A stretch of 40,136 nucleotides of DNA, from the NCBI GenBank assembly GCA_003223215.1, contig QHYH01000128.1, forward strand, positions 1-40,136. Reading direction: 5' to 3'. The DNA is from Acidobacteriota bacterium. GTDB lineage: Bacteria; Acidobacteriota; Terriglobia; Acidiferrales; UBA7541. The position numbers were made by a program, and so were the translations under genes. Position 1 is the stretch's first letter. Every line of letters begins with the position of its first letter. Below the pieces are notes generated by a model that made no database searches, was not told where the DNA came from, and saw nothing but the letters and a program-made list of their open reading frames with translations. Below are positions 1 through 9,320 of the stretch, piece after piece.

Positions 1-120
1 TACTTGATCCTGGCGAAAGACCTGGGATACGGCGACACCGGCAGTCTGACAACTTTACTGGAAGAAGTCAGCCGCTTGCTCAACGCTTATGCGTCTGCCA
101 TTCTGGCTTCTGAATCCTGA
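1..120 (+). CDS. Four-helix-bundle protein, C-terminal fragment (5' end outside window)
   Basis: Frame 1 is open from the first base to the TGA at 118-120 and gives 39 residues. The stretch LILAKDLGYGD followed by LLEEVSRLLNAY resembles the end of the small four-helix-bundle family (23S rRNA intervening-sequence / TIGR02436 type), where an ARDLGY-like motif precedes the last helix. Those proteins are about 120 residues, so roughly two thirds lies upstream of the window. The biochemical role of the family is not established. The gene converges on the alpha-galactosidase gene, with a double hairpin in between. The family call rests on a short segment and is moderate. Confidence 0.6.
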   Translation, partial: YLILAKDLGYGDTGSLTTLLEEVSRLLNAYASAILASES

Positions 121-132
121 CTGCTGACTTCC

Positions 133-166
133 ATATCCCGCAGGGATATCAAGGGCGAAGCCCTTG
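133..166. terminator. Two abutting perfect hairpins between convergent genes
   Basis: Positions 133-149 form ATATCCC-GCA-GGGATAT and 150-166 form CAAGGGC-GAA-GCCCTTG. Each has a perfect 7-bp stem with a 3-nt loop, and they touch with no spacer. They lie between the stop of the left-edge gene (120) and the stop of the convergent gene (264), so a bidirectional transcription end is the simplest reading. There is no long T-run on either side. A REP-type repeat is the alternative. Confidence 0.5.
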
Positions 167-263
167 CCTAGTTAGAATAAGGAGTGATTCTGGCGTGGAA
201 GTCTTCCAGGATTCCATTGGCAACAGGCATTCGAGGTGTTCGCTCGCGTTTGTTACAAAACAC

Positions 264-2477
264 TTAGGGCAGCTTTGTCGCTTCGACCAGAAGGTGTCCC
301 GTGAACGAGGTGATGAGCCGCGGATTCGAGCTGTCGATCGTTCCCAGGTCTTTCGCGTCTACATAATCCGTCACGCGGTATTTCCCGGATTCGAGGCCGC
401 GTAATTCGATGGCTCCTTGATACGGCGCGCTTGGATTTTCCGTGAAGAAGGCATAGTACATGGTTCCGTCCTTCTCAATCGCATACGCCTCGGGATAATC
501 GTAGCCGTAGACATACAGGTCGCGAAATTCGCCGCGCGAAAGCATTTTCTCGTTGTAAAGAGAGATCCATTTCTTCCACTGCGCCTCCTTCGAGGCCGTC
601 AGCGCCACGTCTTTGTACTTCGGGCTCGGGTCTCCCCAGGTGAACTTCGTCCCTAGGACGCCGCCGGTGCCAAGTGTTGAAGCGAAATCGCGGCCGTGCT
701 CTTTCCAGTCGCCGTTGCCGGTGCGGGTCATTTCCGAGAGTTCGACGTGATCGCCGTAAACTGCGGCTTGCGGCCCGAGTAAAGCCTTGTACCACTTGAT
801 TCGGCGACGCACCTGCACTCCGCCGACTGGATCGGCCGTCACCGCCTGGTCCATATATTGCAGCCAGGTAAAATTGGGCGTCGTTCCGCAGGGACATATT
901 TGCGTCACGCTGTCCGGTTTCAACGCCCGCGTCGTCTGGAAGATCACCTTGTAAACCTCGGCCATCGCCTGAATCGACTCTTGCGGCGATTGGTGATGGT
1001 GTTTGGGGTTATAACAGGCGGGCACGGTATAGATATTGTCCAGCTTGTGGCCGTCGAAATCCCAATCGCGGATAAACTTTTGCGCCAAGCGCTTCGTGTA
1101 TTCCTGCACTTCCGGCATGGCGGGGCAAAGGGTTGCGAGTCCACGCGTGCTCGGTGCCGGCTTACCGTCTTTGTCCAGAATGAGCCAGTCCGGATGTTGC
1201 TTCACCACTTCCGCAACAACGTATTTGTGCGATTCATACCCACCGGTCCCGTTTTCCGCCACCAGCGGATACCACCAGATCTGCGCTCGCAGTCCCTCTC
1301 TGTGGAATTCATCCACCATTTTTCTGATCGAATCACCGGGAAACGTGTCCTGGCGTGGATTCCAATCGCCGTAGGTATCAAACCAGCGGTCGTCGAGAGT
1401 GGCCCACCTGATCCCTAGCTCCTTTAGTTTTGGGATGGTCCCGAGCATCTGCTTCGGCGTCACATTGGATTCGTAGCCCCAGCCACACCACGCTATTCGA
1501 TAGTCCTCATTGTTCGGTTTCGGAAGCGTCCAGCCTTCTTTTTGCAAGGCCAGCGAATACATGCGCAGCGGCTCGTAAAAATCGCCGGAGTACACCGCGA
1601 GAAATGTCCGGGGAGCCGCAAAACTCTCACCCGGTTTGAGCGTGGCCGCATCGTTCAGCTCGATAGCCGCTTCGACACGCTGGTCGCTGCCCACACGAAC
1701 GGGCATGGTGAGCACGAGGGGGAGAGTCTCAATATGCCCGATCGCGACTCCTACGTTTCGCGTCCAGAATGCGTTGACGGGAATCCCGCCGCCCTGTCCG
1801 TGATTGACCGGTGCCGCCATCACGTTTTCTTGCGCGAATTTCGCCGGGATCCCCAAAATTTCATCATTGCCCCAGTTCACGCTGGCGCCCTGGAAGGACC
1901 ACATCTCGTACGGCTTGGCTTTAGCGTCGGCCAGGGAGGCATCCAACTCGTGCCGCTCGGCAATGACTTGGTCGAGCTTGAGATCCGAAAGGGAAACGTT
2001 CTTGTACGCCGTTGAGAGGATCGCCAGATTTGGGAAGTCGTCATAGACCTCGATCGTGTCCCTTCTCTCAAGCTTCGTCGAAGCGCTGGTGCTTACGAAT
2101 TCCAGTCGTCTGCCCTGAGCCCCCAGCCGGCCGCTCGCGTCGCTGATCTTTGGCGCCGACTGCGCGACGAAGTCGTCCACCGGCTTTCCATTGACGATCG
2201 CTGTTTCCGATTGATCCTCACTTCGATCCGCCTCAATCGTCAGCTTGTTCGCATTGGCTAGCAGGAATGCCTTTGCCGAGTGCCCGCCAAGCACGTGAAA
2301 CTCTGCGGTCTTGGTCCGCACGACCCAGCGATTTTCTTGTCCTGAGGGCGGAACGATTTCGACAGATGACGGCCGTGTCCCTCTGGGCGCCTCGCCTTTT
2401 TCTTTCGCGCAGCCCGCAGCCCACAGCAGAAGAACCGGCAGTGCCCGTGCGAGCCGGAGCAACGTCGTTGTTTTCAC
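264..2477 (-). CDS. Secreted GH36-type alpha-galactosidase (melibiase-like), probable lipoprotein
   Basis: The 737-residue product is predicted to hydrolyse terminal alpha-galactosyl groups from plant oligo- or polysaccharides outside the cytoplasm. It starts with a GTG at 2475-2477. The basic-hydrophobic leader ends in AAGC, a loose lipobox with Cys23 as the likely lipidated residue. Residues about 30-310 look like the N-terminal beta-sandwich domain. A (beta/alpha)8 barrel follows, with LGIRWATLDDRWFD, GLRAQIWWYP and DFDGHKLDN. The Asp of KLDN (about residue 480) fits the GH36 nucleophile position. The acid/base is less clear: the usual Gly-rich loop is replaced by CPCGTTPNFTW, followed by Asp near 542 and 548. 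The gene is divergent from the FAD-enzyme/receptor operon. GH27 or another clan GH-D family remains possible. Confidence 0.75.
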   Translation of the reverse strand: MKTTTLLRLARALPVLLLWAAGCAKEKGEAPRGTRPSSVEIVPPSGQENRWVVRTKTAEFHVLGGHSAKAFLLANANKLTIEADRSEDQSETAIVNGKPVDDFVAQSAPKISDASGRLGAQGRRLEFVSTSASTKLERRDTIEVYDDFPNLAILSTAYKNVSLSDLKLDQVIAERHELDASLADAKAKPYEMWSFQGASVNWGNDEILGIPAKFAQENVMAAPVNHGQGGGIPVNAFWTRNVGVAIGHIETLPLVLTMPVRVGSDQRVEAAIELNDAATLKPGESFAAPRTFLAVYSGDFYEPLRMYSLALQKEGWTLPKPNNEDYRIAWCGWGYESNVTPKQMLGTIPKLKELGIRWATLDDRWFDTYGDWNPRQDTFPGDSIRKMVDEFHREGLRAQIWWYPLVAENGTGGYESHKYVVAEVVKQHPDWLILDKDGKPAPSTRGLATLCPAMPEVQEYTKRLAQKFIRDWDFDGHKLDNIYTVPACYNPKHHHQSPQESIQAMAEVYKVIFQTTRALKPDSVTQICPCGTTPNFTWLQYMDQAVTADPVGGVQVRRRIKWYKALLGPQAAVYGDHVELSEMTRTGNGDWKEHGRDFASTLGTGGVLGTKFTWGDPSPKYKDVALTASKEAQWKKWISLYNEKMLSRGEFRDLYVYGYDYPEAYAIEKDGTMYYAFFTENPSAPYQGAIELRGLESGKYRVTDYVDAKDLGTIDSSNPRLITSFTGHLLVEATKLP

Positions 2478-2505
2478 AACCCTCGATTTCCGCCGCAGGT
2501 GCGCC

Positions 2506-2534
2506 TTGACTTACGTCCCGCTTTGATTCATATT
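2506..2534 (+). promoter_or_regulatory. Predicted sigma70 promoter for the FAD-enzyme/receptor 1 operon
   Basis: TTGACT (2506-2511) and CATATT (2529-2534) are separated by exactly 17 bp. This matches the -35 box at 5 of 6 and the -10 box at 4 of 6. It lies in the 212-bp gap between the divergent alpha-galactosidase (start 2477) and FAD-enzyme (start 2690) genes and would give a leader of about 150 nt. No convincing LacI-type palindrome is seen next to it. Confidence 0.45.
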
Positions 2535-2689
2535 CCGCAGCACATCGAAAGCAATCGAAACCTTGCAACGCGCCTTAGCGTGCCATAAAGGAGCGATGCG
2601 AAGCAATATGAACCGAGCGGCTTCCCTGATCGCGGTTTCTCTCTTGCCCGTTGTGGAAGAAAGACGGACAAGGTGAAAGGAACCTCGCG

Positions 2690-4630
2690 GTGGGTCAATG
2701 CCCTGATCACGATAAGCTCCTCGGTCTCCTCGAGCCGATTTCGCGTCGTGATTTCCTGGATGGAATGCTGCTTGCCTCCGCGGATATGTTTCTGGCCGGG
2801 TTCTGCCCGTTTCCTCTCGGTGCCCAAGGAACCGGTGAAATCAGTCCTGGTTGGACCGGATATACCGGAGAGGGCGACTACCAAGCCGCTGCTGGCAATA
2901 CCGAACGAGTGATCCAAGACGCGCATGCGGTGCGCGATGGCCGGTATGACCAATCTTCGTCGGAATCGACGGAAACTGGCGAGGTCTACGACTGTGTCGT
3001 GGTCGGAGCCGGGTTCGCCGGTTTGTCGGCCGGATTATTCTTCTCCCGACAAGCCAGTCCGACGCGCAACTGCCTCATTCTCGACAACGCGCGAATCTTT
3101 GGCGGGGTCGCCAAACGAAATGAGTTCGTCGTTGATGGCCATCGCTTCTTTGCTCCGCAGGCGTCGGTTCATTTTCAACCGCCCTATCCGAACAGCTTTC
3201 TCGAAAGCGTCTATGACGCCATGGGCTTGGACTGGGACGCGTTCAAGTCCTATCAGAAATGGCAAGGTCCCAGGCCTGAAATTTCCCTGCCGCGAAGCGC
3301 CTACGGTCATGGGACGATCGACGGCAAGCCCGCGACTGGCTTCTTTTTCGGCGCGAAGTACGGGCACCAACCCGGAATCTGGATCACTGACCCGTGGGGC
3401 AAGAAACTCGAAGGAACTCCCTTCTCGGAGACCACCCGCCGCGAAATGTTGGCGCTGCACGGCGAACAGGCGGTTCGGGCGCCGCTGGTCTACGACTATC
3501 CGGGCGACGCCGTCTCACGGCAGCTTGACAGTATGACTCTCGAGGACTACCTCATACGCACCTACGGCGTCAGTCGCGAAACGATTCGCCTGCTGGTCGC
3601 GGGTGAATCGAGCGGGGGATTCGGCCTGGGCCCCGATGCGCTATCCGCATTCCTCCACTACGAATGGTCCAAGGTCATTCCGACGGTCGACGACAGCATG
3701 GCGACAGGGATTCAAATGTTCCCTGGCGGCAACTCCGGCATGATTCGATTGCTCGTCAAAACCCTCATCCCGGAATCGATCGAAGGACCGCGCACCATGG
3801 AGGCGGTCTGGAAAAACCCCGTTAACTTCTCGGCCTTGGACCGATCCGGTCAGCGGGTTCGCCTGCGGCTCGATTCCACTGCGGTTCGGGTCGAACACCT
3901 CGGCGAACCCGAGAAATCGGATTTCGTTTCCCTCACCTACACCAATGGCGGTCGCCTCTTTCGAGTCAAAGCGAAGACCGTGGTTATGGCCGGAGGCGGG
4001 TGGATGAGCAAGCACGTCGTGCGCGATTTGGATGAGACGCGGCGCAAAAGCTACGAACAATTCAACTACTCGCCCTATATGACGGCGAACGTCGCCGTTC
4101 GCAACTGGCGCTTCCTCTACAACCTGGGCATCTCCAGCGCCGAGTGGTTCGAGGGCTTCGGCCGTTATGTCAACGTGCGGAAAAGCGCGACGTTTGGTGT
4201 CGATTCGCCAACGATGGGCCCGGATCTGCCTACCGTGCTCACCTTCTTCGTCGATTTCGCCAAGCCGGGCCTTCCGGCTCGCACGCAGGGTCAGTTGGGT
4301 CGAGCGGAATTGCTTTCCACCTCGTTCGCCGATTACGAACGGCAGATACGCCAACAAATGACCGACATGTTTCGAGCCTCCGGCTTCGATGCCAAGCGCG
4401 ACATCGCCGGGATCGTGCTCAACCGTTTTGGTCACGCTTTCATTAATCCGCAACCCGGTTTCTTCTTCGGACTGGATGGCCAACCCGCTGCCCGCGATGC
4501 GCTTCGCAATGGTCCTTTCGGCAGAATCGCCTTCTCTCATTCCGATTTGGCCGGAGCGATGGATCATCGCAACGCGTTCTTGGAGTCCAAACGTGCAGTG
4601 AATCAACTTCTGGATCAGGTCCTAACTTAG
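2690..4630 (+). CDS. Tat-exported FAD-dependent oxidoreductase, spermidine-dehydrogenase (SpdH)-like
   Basis: The 646-residue flavoprotein resembles the SpdH-like NAD(P)/FAD-binding group, which oxidises amines or other small substrates and passes electrons to the respiratory chain. A twin-arginine motif SRRDFLDG (residues 18-25) indicates folded export. The family signature follows: a YTGEGDY region, AVRDGRYD, TGEVYDCVVVGAGFAGLSAG (dinucleotide fold, GxGxxG near residue 106), LILDN and a GG-AKRNEF segment. I chose GTG 2690 because AAAGGAA lies 7 nt upstream. A TTG at 2651 would add 13 residues without a Shine-Dalgarno site. The stop is 21 nt before receptor 1, so co-transcription is likely. 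The substrate is unknown, and the context suggests a sugar- or plant-derived compound rather than spermidine. The C-terminal ASHSD/MDHRNAF-type region looks intact. Confidence 0.75.
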   Translation: MGQCPDHDKLLGLLEPISRRDFLDGMLLASADMFLAGFCPFPLGAQGTGEISPGWTGYTGEGDYQAAAGNTERVIQDAHAVRDGRYDQSSSESTETGEVYDCVVVGAGFAGLSAGLFFSRQASPTRNCLILDNARIFGGVAKRNEFVVDGHRFFAPQASVHFQPPYPNSFLESVYDAMGLDWDAFKSYQKWQGPRPEISLPRSAYGHGTIDGKPATGFFFGAKYGHQPGIWITDPWGKKLEGTPFSETTRREMLALHGEQAVRAPLVYDYPGDAVSRQLDSMTLEDYLIRTYGVSRETIRLLVAGESSGGFGLGPDALSAFLHYEWSKVIPTVDDSMATGIQMFPGGNSGMIRLLVKTLIPESIEGPRTMEAVWKNPVNFSALDRSGQRVRLRLDSTAVRVEHLGEPEKSDFVSLTYTNGGRLFRVKAKTVVMAGGGWMSKHVVRDLDETRRKSYEQFNYSPYMTANVAVRNWRFLYNLGISSAEWFEGFGRYVNVRKSATFGVDSPTMGPDLPTVLTFFVDFAKPGLPARTQGQLGRAELLSTSFADYERQIRQQMTDMFRASGFDAKRDIAGIVLNRFGHAFINPQPGFFFGLDGQPAARDALRNGPFGRIAFSHSDLAGAMDHRNAFLESKRAVNQLLDQVLT

Positions 4631-4651
4631 GGAAAGGATGGCGAAGTCACA

Positions 4652-7600
4652 ATGCTAAGCCCAATTCTGGTTCGCAGACTAACCGAAATCTTTGGGTTCA
4701 TCGCGCTCGGGCTGGTGCTTGCTGTAACGGCCTTCGCACAGGTCGATACGGGAGCAATTTCGGGCACCGTCAAAGACACCAGCGGCGGGGTCATTCCCGG
4801 CGTCAAAGTGACCATTGCCAATGAAGATACGGGACTCTCCGTGTCGACCACTAGCGGCTCCGCTGGCGAATATGTTTTTTCGCCGGTCAAGATTGGACGT
4901 TACTCGGTATCCGCAGAAATGAAGGGCTTCCAAAAGGTCCAGCAGAAGAACGTTACGGTCGATGTGCAGCAGAGAGTAGTGGTCGATTTCACGCTGGCGC
5001 CGGGCCAGACGATGGAGACCGTAGTCGTGAACGCAGCGCCTGCGGTGCTCCAGACACAAGACGCCTCCGTCGGACAGGTCATCGGTGAACGCACGGTAGA
5101 CGCTCTTCCACTGAATGGACGCAACTACATCTTTCTTGCTCAGCTCTCTGCCGGCGTCACTCAGGGTCAGCAGGACACGCGTGGGCTCGGAGGCAGCGGA
5201 AGCTTTGCCGCGAATGGCCTGCGGCCCGCACAAAACAACTACTTGCTTGACGGCATTGACAATAACGTTGAGCTCGTCGACTTCCTCAACGGCACGCATT
5301 TTGTGGTCCGCCCTCCGGTCGACGCCATCCAGGAATTCAAGATTCAAACCAATAGCTTTAGCGCCGAGTTCGGACGGTCCGCCGGAGCCATTCTGAATGC
5401 CACCATTAAGTCCGGCACCAACCATTTCCACGGGACGCTCTGGGAATTCCTTCGCAATGACAAGTTCGACGCCGCAAATTTCTTTGAGAATGCCGGAGGA
5501 ATTCCCAAAGGAGAATTCCGGCAAAACCAATTCGGCGGATCGATCGGTGGTCCGGTAGTCATTCCGCATCTCTATCACGGCACGGATAAGACATTTTTCT
5601 TTTTCGATTATGAGGGTACGCGCACCCGCCAAGCCGTTCCCTATACTTCAACAGTTCCGACGGCTCTCGAACGATCGAGCGGCTATACCAATCTTTCCGA
5701 ACTGCTCACGCAGGGCGGCACGCAAACCGACGTACTCGGGCGAAGCACGCCGCTCGGCCAGGTTTTTGAGCCCTCCACCACACGCGCCGTTTTCTGTGGT
5801 ACCGCCGATCCAGTCACGGGACTCACGCCGACGAGCGGGCCGGATAGTGCTTGTCCCACCGGAACTCCGCCTGGAACGCAAGCGGGGTTTGTCCGCGAAC
5901 CCTTCTCAGGAAATATCATTCCGGCAGCCCGCCTTGATCCCAACGCCATCGCCTTGCTCAATCTGTTTCCCGCGCCGAACAACCCCAGCTTGTTCTCCAA
6001 TTTCGCGAGTAATCCCGTCTTGCGAGTCAACGCCAACCAGTTTGATGCGCGCGGCGATCAGGCCATCGGTGCCAAGGACCAGATGTTTGTACGTGTCAGT
6101 TACTCCGATTCGCCCGAATTCATCCCGGGACCGTTCACCGGAATCGCCGACGGCGGCTCTTTTTCCTCGGGCGACCAAACCGCGAAATCGTGGAACATCG
6201 CCCTGAGCGAAACACACACGTTCTCTCCGCGTCTCGTAAATGAAGCCCGCATCGGCGTCAATCGCATCGAAACCACACGCGTTCAGCCATTCAGCAACGA
6301 CCTGAGCAACATTCCCGGTCAATTTGGCATTCAGGGTGTTCCGCAGGTGCCCTCGAATGGCGGCCTCGGGACCATTTTCATCACCGGGCTGAACACTCTG
6401 GGCAGCAACCAATTCCTGCCATCCATCGAGACGAGCCTGACGTCGCAATACATGGACAACCTCACGAAGGTGTGGGGAAAACAAACCATGAAGTTTGGCT
6501 TCGAGCACCAGCACTTGCGCTTCACCATCCTGCAGCCGCCCTCCGGCCGCGGAGCGTGGTCCTTTAGCGGCGCCTACACGGAAGTTCCCTCGCAAGGCGG
6601 AGGCAACACGGGATTGGCACAGATGCTGTTGATCCCCATCAAGGGTACGGTTCCCGGCGCGTCTGACTTTGTCGGTGGCGCGGATAACATTCAAGCTTCC
6701 AATTACGCCAATACGGACATGGGGCGCAACTATAACGCCGCCTACGTGCAGGACGACTGGAAAGTGACCCCCAAGCTGACGCTGAATTTAGGATTGCGCT
6801 GGGAATATTTCGGTCAAATCGTGGAGCGCTACGGCGCACAAACCAATTTTCAACCTGCCGCGACCCCGGGGGGCACTTCGGTATTTCTGCTCACGAAGCG
6901 GCGATGCAGCGTGCCTTTCTCCGCTGATTTCATGGCCGCCGCTGCCGCAGACAATATCAGCATCGTGTGCTCGAACGTGGGCGGGCTCGGTCATTCGCAG
7001 AAGACCAACTTCGGCCCGCGTATCGGTTTGGCCTATCGCGCGACGCCCAAGTTCGCTGTGCGGGCCGGCGCCGGTATGTTCTATGGCGGCTTTGAGAACT
7101 CCGTTATCGAAACCTATGTTGATTTTCCGTTCCAGTTCAATTTGTCCTATCCCTCGCTTGCGCCGAATCTGCCAATCACGTTCGCGAATGGAGCGATCGG
7201 GACACTCGAAACCGGGCTCTCGGCGCTTGTTCCCATTACTTCTGCCGCGGCGGAGCCCGCTGGCTCCAGCTTGATTGGCGAAGACTACCATATGAAAACG
7301 CCTTACACACTGAGCTACAACCTCACCCTGCAGTACGAGCTTTCCGCGGGTCAGACCGTACAGGCGGCCTACGTAGGCAACGGTGTGAGGCACTTAGGTG
7401 TGTACATCAATCCGAATTCACCGAACCAGATTCTTCCTCCGGGACTAAACTCCTTCCAGTATGCTCCGTATCCCGATTTTCCGACGGGCTTTACCTATTC
7501 GACTTTTGCCGGCAACAGCTACTACAATTCTCTCCAACTCAACTACGAGCGGCGGTTCAGCGCGGGCTTGCAGGCGCTCGCTAATTTCACCTGGTCCAAG

Positions 7601-8317
7601 TGCCGCACCGATGCCGCCGACGTCCTCAACGAAACGGCTATCTTTTATCGTGCCCCGCGGCTCCCGGGGTTCGGTATCCAGGGAGACTACGGCCTGTGCG
7701 ATTTCGACATCACCAAGGTCTTCCATTTCAGCGGCGCCTACGAGTTGCCCATCGGCAAAGGAAAGCGCTTCCTCGCAAATGGTGGAGCGGTCGTCAACGG
7801 TGTGCTTGGCGGCTGGAAAACCAACTGGATTCTCACGCTCCAGGATGGCCAGCCCCTTACCGTTCCGTGTGTTATTTCCACGACTTCCGGGTTTGGCTGT
7901 TATGCTCTGCTCGTTCCCGGACAGAACAAATACGCTGGTCCGCACAACGTGGACCAGTGGCTGAACCCCGCGGCCTTTACGAGCCCGCCCGTCGCGACCA
8001 CCATAGGCCAGTCGGATCGCTCGCCCTTGGGCGGCGCCCCGACGCAGTTCTATGGCCCCGGTTTTCACCGACTGGACTTCTCCCTGTTCAAAGATTTCCG
8101 CACCTCCGAAAGCACGCACTTGGAGTTCCGATCCGAGTTTTTCAACCTCACCAACCATCCCAACTTCTCGCCTCCCGGATTTAGCGGCAATGGTGTCCTG
8201 GCCGCGCCCGGTTCGCTCAATTACGCTTCGCCGACTACTTTCGGAAAGATCGCGTCAACGCGCGACGGCCAGAACGACCAGCGCGAAATTCAGTTTGCCC
8301 TGAAATTCTATTTTTGA
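4652..8317 (+). CDS. TonB-dependent receptor 1, Oar-like with carboxypeptidase-regulatory-like N-terminus
   Basis: The 1221-residue outer-membrane protein probably imports a glycan fragment or metal complex. The leader ends in AFAQ, a good signal-peptidase I site near residue 30. Residues about 32-115 form a carboxypeptidase-regulatory-like beta-sandwich (GAISGTVKDTSGGVIPGVKVTI, then GEYVFSPVKIGRYSVSAEMKGF). A plug follows, with LPLNGRNYIFLAQLSAGV, NNYLLDGIDNN and AIQEFKIQTNSFSAEFGRSAGA. The long beta-barrel ends in FALKFYF, the aromatic C-terminus used for BAM insertion. It lies 21 nt behind the FAD-enzyme gene. An AAAGGA is 13 nt from the ATG, rather distant, so coupling from the upstream gene may matter. 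No SusD-like gene follows. Confidence 0.92.
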   Translation: MLSPILVRRLTEIFGFIALGLVLAVTAFAQVDTGAISGTVKDTSGGVIPGVKVTIANEDTGLSVSTTSGSAGEYVFSPVKIGRYSVSAEMKGFQKVQQKNVTVDVQQRVVVDFTLAPGQTMETVVVNAAPAVLQTQDASVGQVIGERTVDALPLNGRNYIFLAQLSAGVTQGQQDTRGLGGSGSFAANGLRPAQNNYLLDGIDNNVELVDFLNGTHFVVRPPVDAIQEFKIQTNSFSAEFGRSAGAILNATIKSGTNHFHGTLWEFLRNDKFDAANFFENAGGIPKGEFRQNQFGGSIGGPVVIPHLYHGTDKTFFFFDYEGTRTRQAVPYTSTVPTALERSSGYTNLSELLTQGGTQTDVLGRSTPLGQVFEPSTTRAVFCGTADPVTGLTPTSGPDSACPTGTPPGTQAGFVREPFSGNIIPAARLDPNAIALLNLFPAPNNPSLFSNFASNPVLRVNANQFDARGDQAIGAKDQMFVRVSYSDSPEFIPGPFTGIADGGSFSSGDQTAKSWNIALSETHTFSPRLVNEARIGVNRIETTRVQPFSNDLSNIPGQFGIQGVPQVPSNGGLGTIFITGLNTLGSNQFLPSIETSLTSQYMDNLTKVWGKQTMKFGFEHQHLRFTILQPPSGRGAWSFSGAYTEVPSQGGGNTGLAQMLLIPIKGTVPGASDFVGGADNIQASNYANTDMGRNYNAAYVQDDWKVTPKLTLNLGLRWEYFGQIVERYGAQTNFQPAATPGGTSVFLLTKRRCSVPFSADFMAAAAADNISIVCSNVGGLGHSQKTNFGPRIGLAYRATPKFAVRAGAGMFYGGFENSVIETYVDFPFQFNLSYPSLAPNLPITFANGAIGTLETGLSALVPITSAAAEPAGSSLIGEDYHMKTPYTLSYNLTLQYELSAGQTVQAAYVGNGVRHLGVYINPNSPNQILPPGLNSFQYAPYPDFPTGFTYSTFAGNSYYNSLQLNYERRFSAGLQALANFTWSKCRTDAADVLNETAIFYRAPRLPGFGIQGDYGLCDFDITKVFHFSGAYELPIGKGKRFLANGGAVVNGVLGGWKTNWILTLQDGQPLTVPCVISTTSGFGCYALLVPGQNKYAGPHNVDQWLNPAAFTSPPVATTIGQSDRSPLGGAPTQFYGPGFHRLDFSLFKDFRTSESTHLEFRSEFFNLTNHPNFSPPGFSGNGVLAAPGSLNYASPTTFGKIASTRDGQNDQREIQFALKFYF

Positions 8318-8484
8318 AGTGAAAGTCCGTTCACGAGGCTTTCGTGGCGGTGAGTCGGTTTGGCGCTTGACGCGCTTAACGCGTTGGACGGATATTGCAC
8401 GGCGCTGCATTCTCAGATTGAGCGTGAGGCTTGATAAGGATCATCCTCCTTGACGTCAGGCGCGGTGGCCAATGATGAGAGATA

Positions 8485-8751
8485 CTATTTAAAAGAGATC
8501 TGTTTCAGCTTCGCATATTCCGACTTGGCCAGTTTGAGGATGGGAACGTCGGGGTCAGCGTCTTTCCAGAGAGTTAGAAAGTCCTGGTATTTAGTCTTCG
8601 CTTTCGCGGAATCACCCGAGAGCTGGTAGGCGCGGGCAAGCCCAAGGTGGGCCAATGCGCCGAAAGGGTGGTGGGTAACGATGCCGCGATGATCGAGGAG
8701 AATGGCAACGTAGCCGTTGGCGGCAAGGCTGTCATCAATTCTAGTGGACAA
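8485..8751 (-). pseudogene. Remnant: TPR-containing C-terminus of an acidobacterial Ser/Thr kinase
   Basis: About 70 residues (LLDHRGIV through [13 protein letters not shown]) match the conserved tail that ends many acidobacterial serine/threonine kinases and TPR regulators ([18 protein letters not shown], then [23 protein letters not shown]). No kinase domain exists upstream. The match begins abruptly near LLDHRGIV and the preceding residues do not fit the family. The only start is a TTG without a Shine-Dalgarno site, and the open frame runs back into the DUF2059 gene in another frame. I read it as a broken gene end left by a rearrangement. Confidence 0.65.
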
Positions 8752-8786
8752 AGTGCGCTGAGCGAGACAGGTCAGGTTGCGGTTCT

Positions 8787-9320
8787 TCAGTCCTGATTGG
8801 TGGTCGGCTTGGAGTCTTTGGTTCGTTGTGCAATCTCCTGTTGCATGTGTTCGATCATGGCGTTCATTCTTTTTTTCATGATGGGATAAGCTGCTTGCAT
8901 AGATTCGGCCACTATGGCTGGCATTTCCGTAATAAGCTTCTGCCCTGTGGGACTCGAATAAAATGCGATCAACGCATCCACATCCGCTTTTGTCAGATGC
9001 TTCTGATAAACGGGCACCACAGCCTGCTCCAGCTCTTCGAACGGCATTGCCTTTATCATTTCATCCAGCTTCCTGTTTTCTTGGACTTCAAAATCAGACG
9101 GTAACTTGTCCTTGTGCTTCAAGTATTCTTCGTGCGTCATCTGACGTATTTGTTTGCTCATAGCCTCCCACATCTTTGTCATTGTGTCCCGCGAATGCAT
9201 TAAATCCAGATATTTTTGGACATCTTCTTTTGAAGCGGGAAGGTTATCGCTAGTCTGCTGGCCGACGCTGGCGCTGGCAAATGCCAGGCACGCAGCCACA
9301 ACCATTGCTAGATGTTTCAT
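8787..9320 (-). CDS. Secreted DUF2059-domain protein
   Basis: The 177-residue product has an N-terminal signal peptide ([20 protein letters not shown], cleavage near ASVGQ) and an all-helical remainder. The segment [28 protein letters not shown] is the recognisable DUF2059 signature. The family has no settled function. GGGAGAG lies 6 nt before the ATG at 9318-9320, a good ribosome site. The C-terminus is hydrophilic and Lys/Gln-rich. It appears monocistronic, with 351 bp to the GH127 gene upstream and only the kinase remnant downstream. Its link to the sugar genes is probably positional only. Confidence 0.85.
   Translation of the reverse strand: MKHLAMVVAACLAFASASVGQQTSDNLPASKEDVQKYLDLMHSRDTMTKMWEAMSKQIRQMTHEEYLKHKDKLPSDFEVQENRKLDEMIKAMPFEELEQAVVPVYQKHLTKADVDALIAFYSSPTGQKLITEMPAIVAESMQAAYPIMKKRMNAMIEHMQQEIAQRTKDSKPTTNQD

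Noticed and set aside
3641-4606. 321-residue minus-strand frame opposite the FAD enzyme
   Set aside because: Antisense shadow of a recognisable flavoprotein; composition is His/Arg/Gly-rich with no motif.
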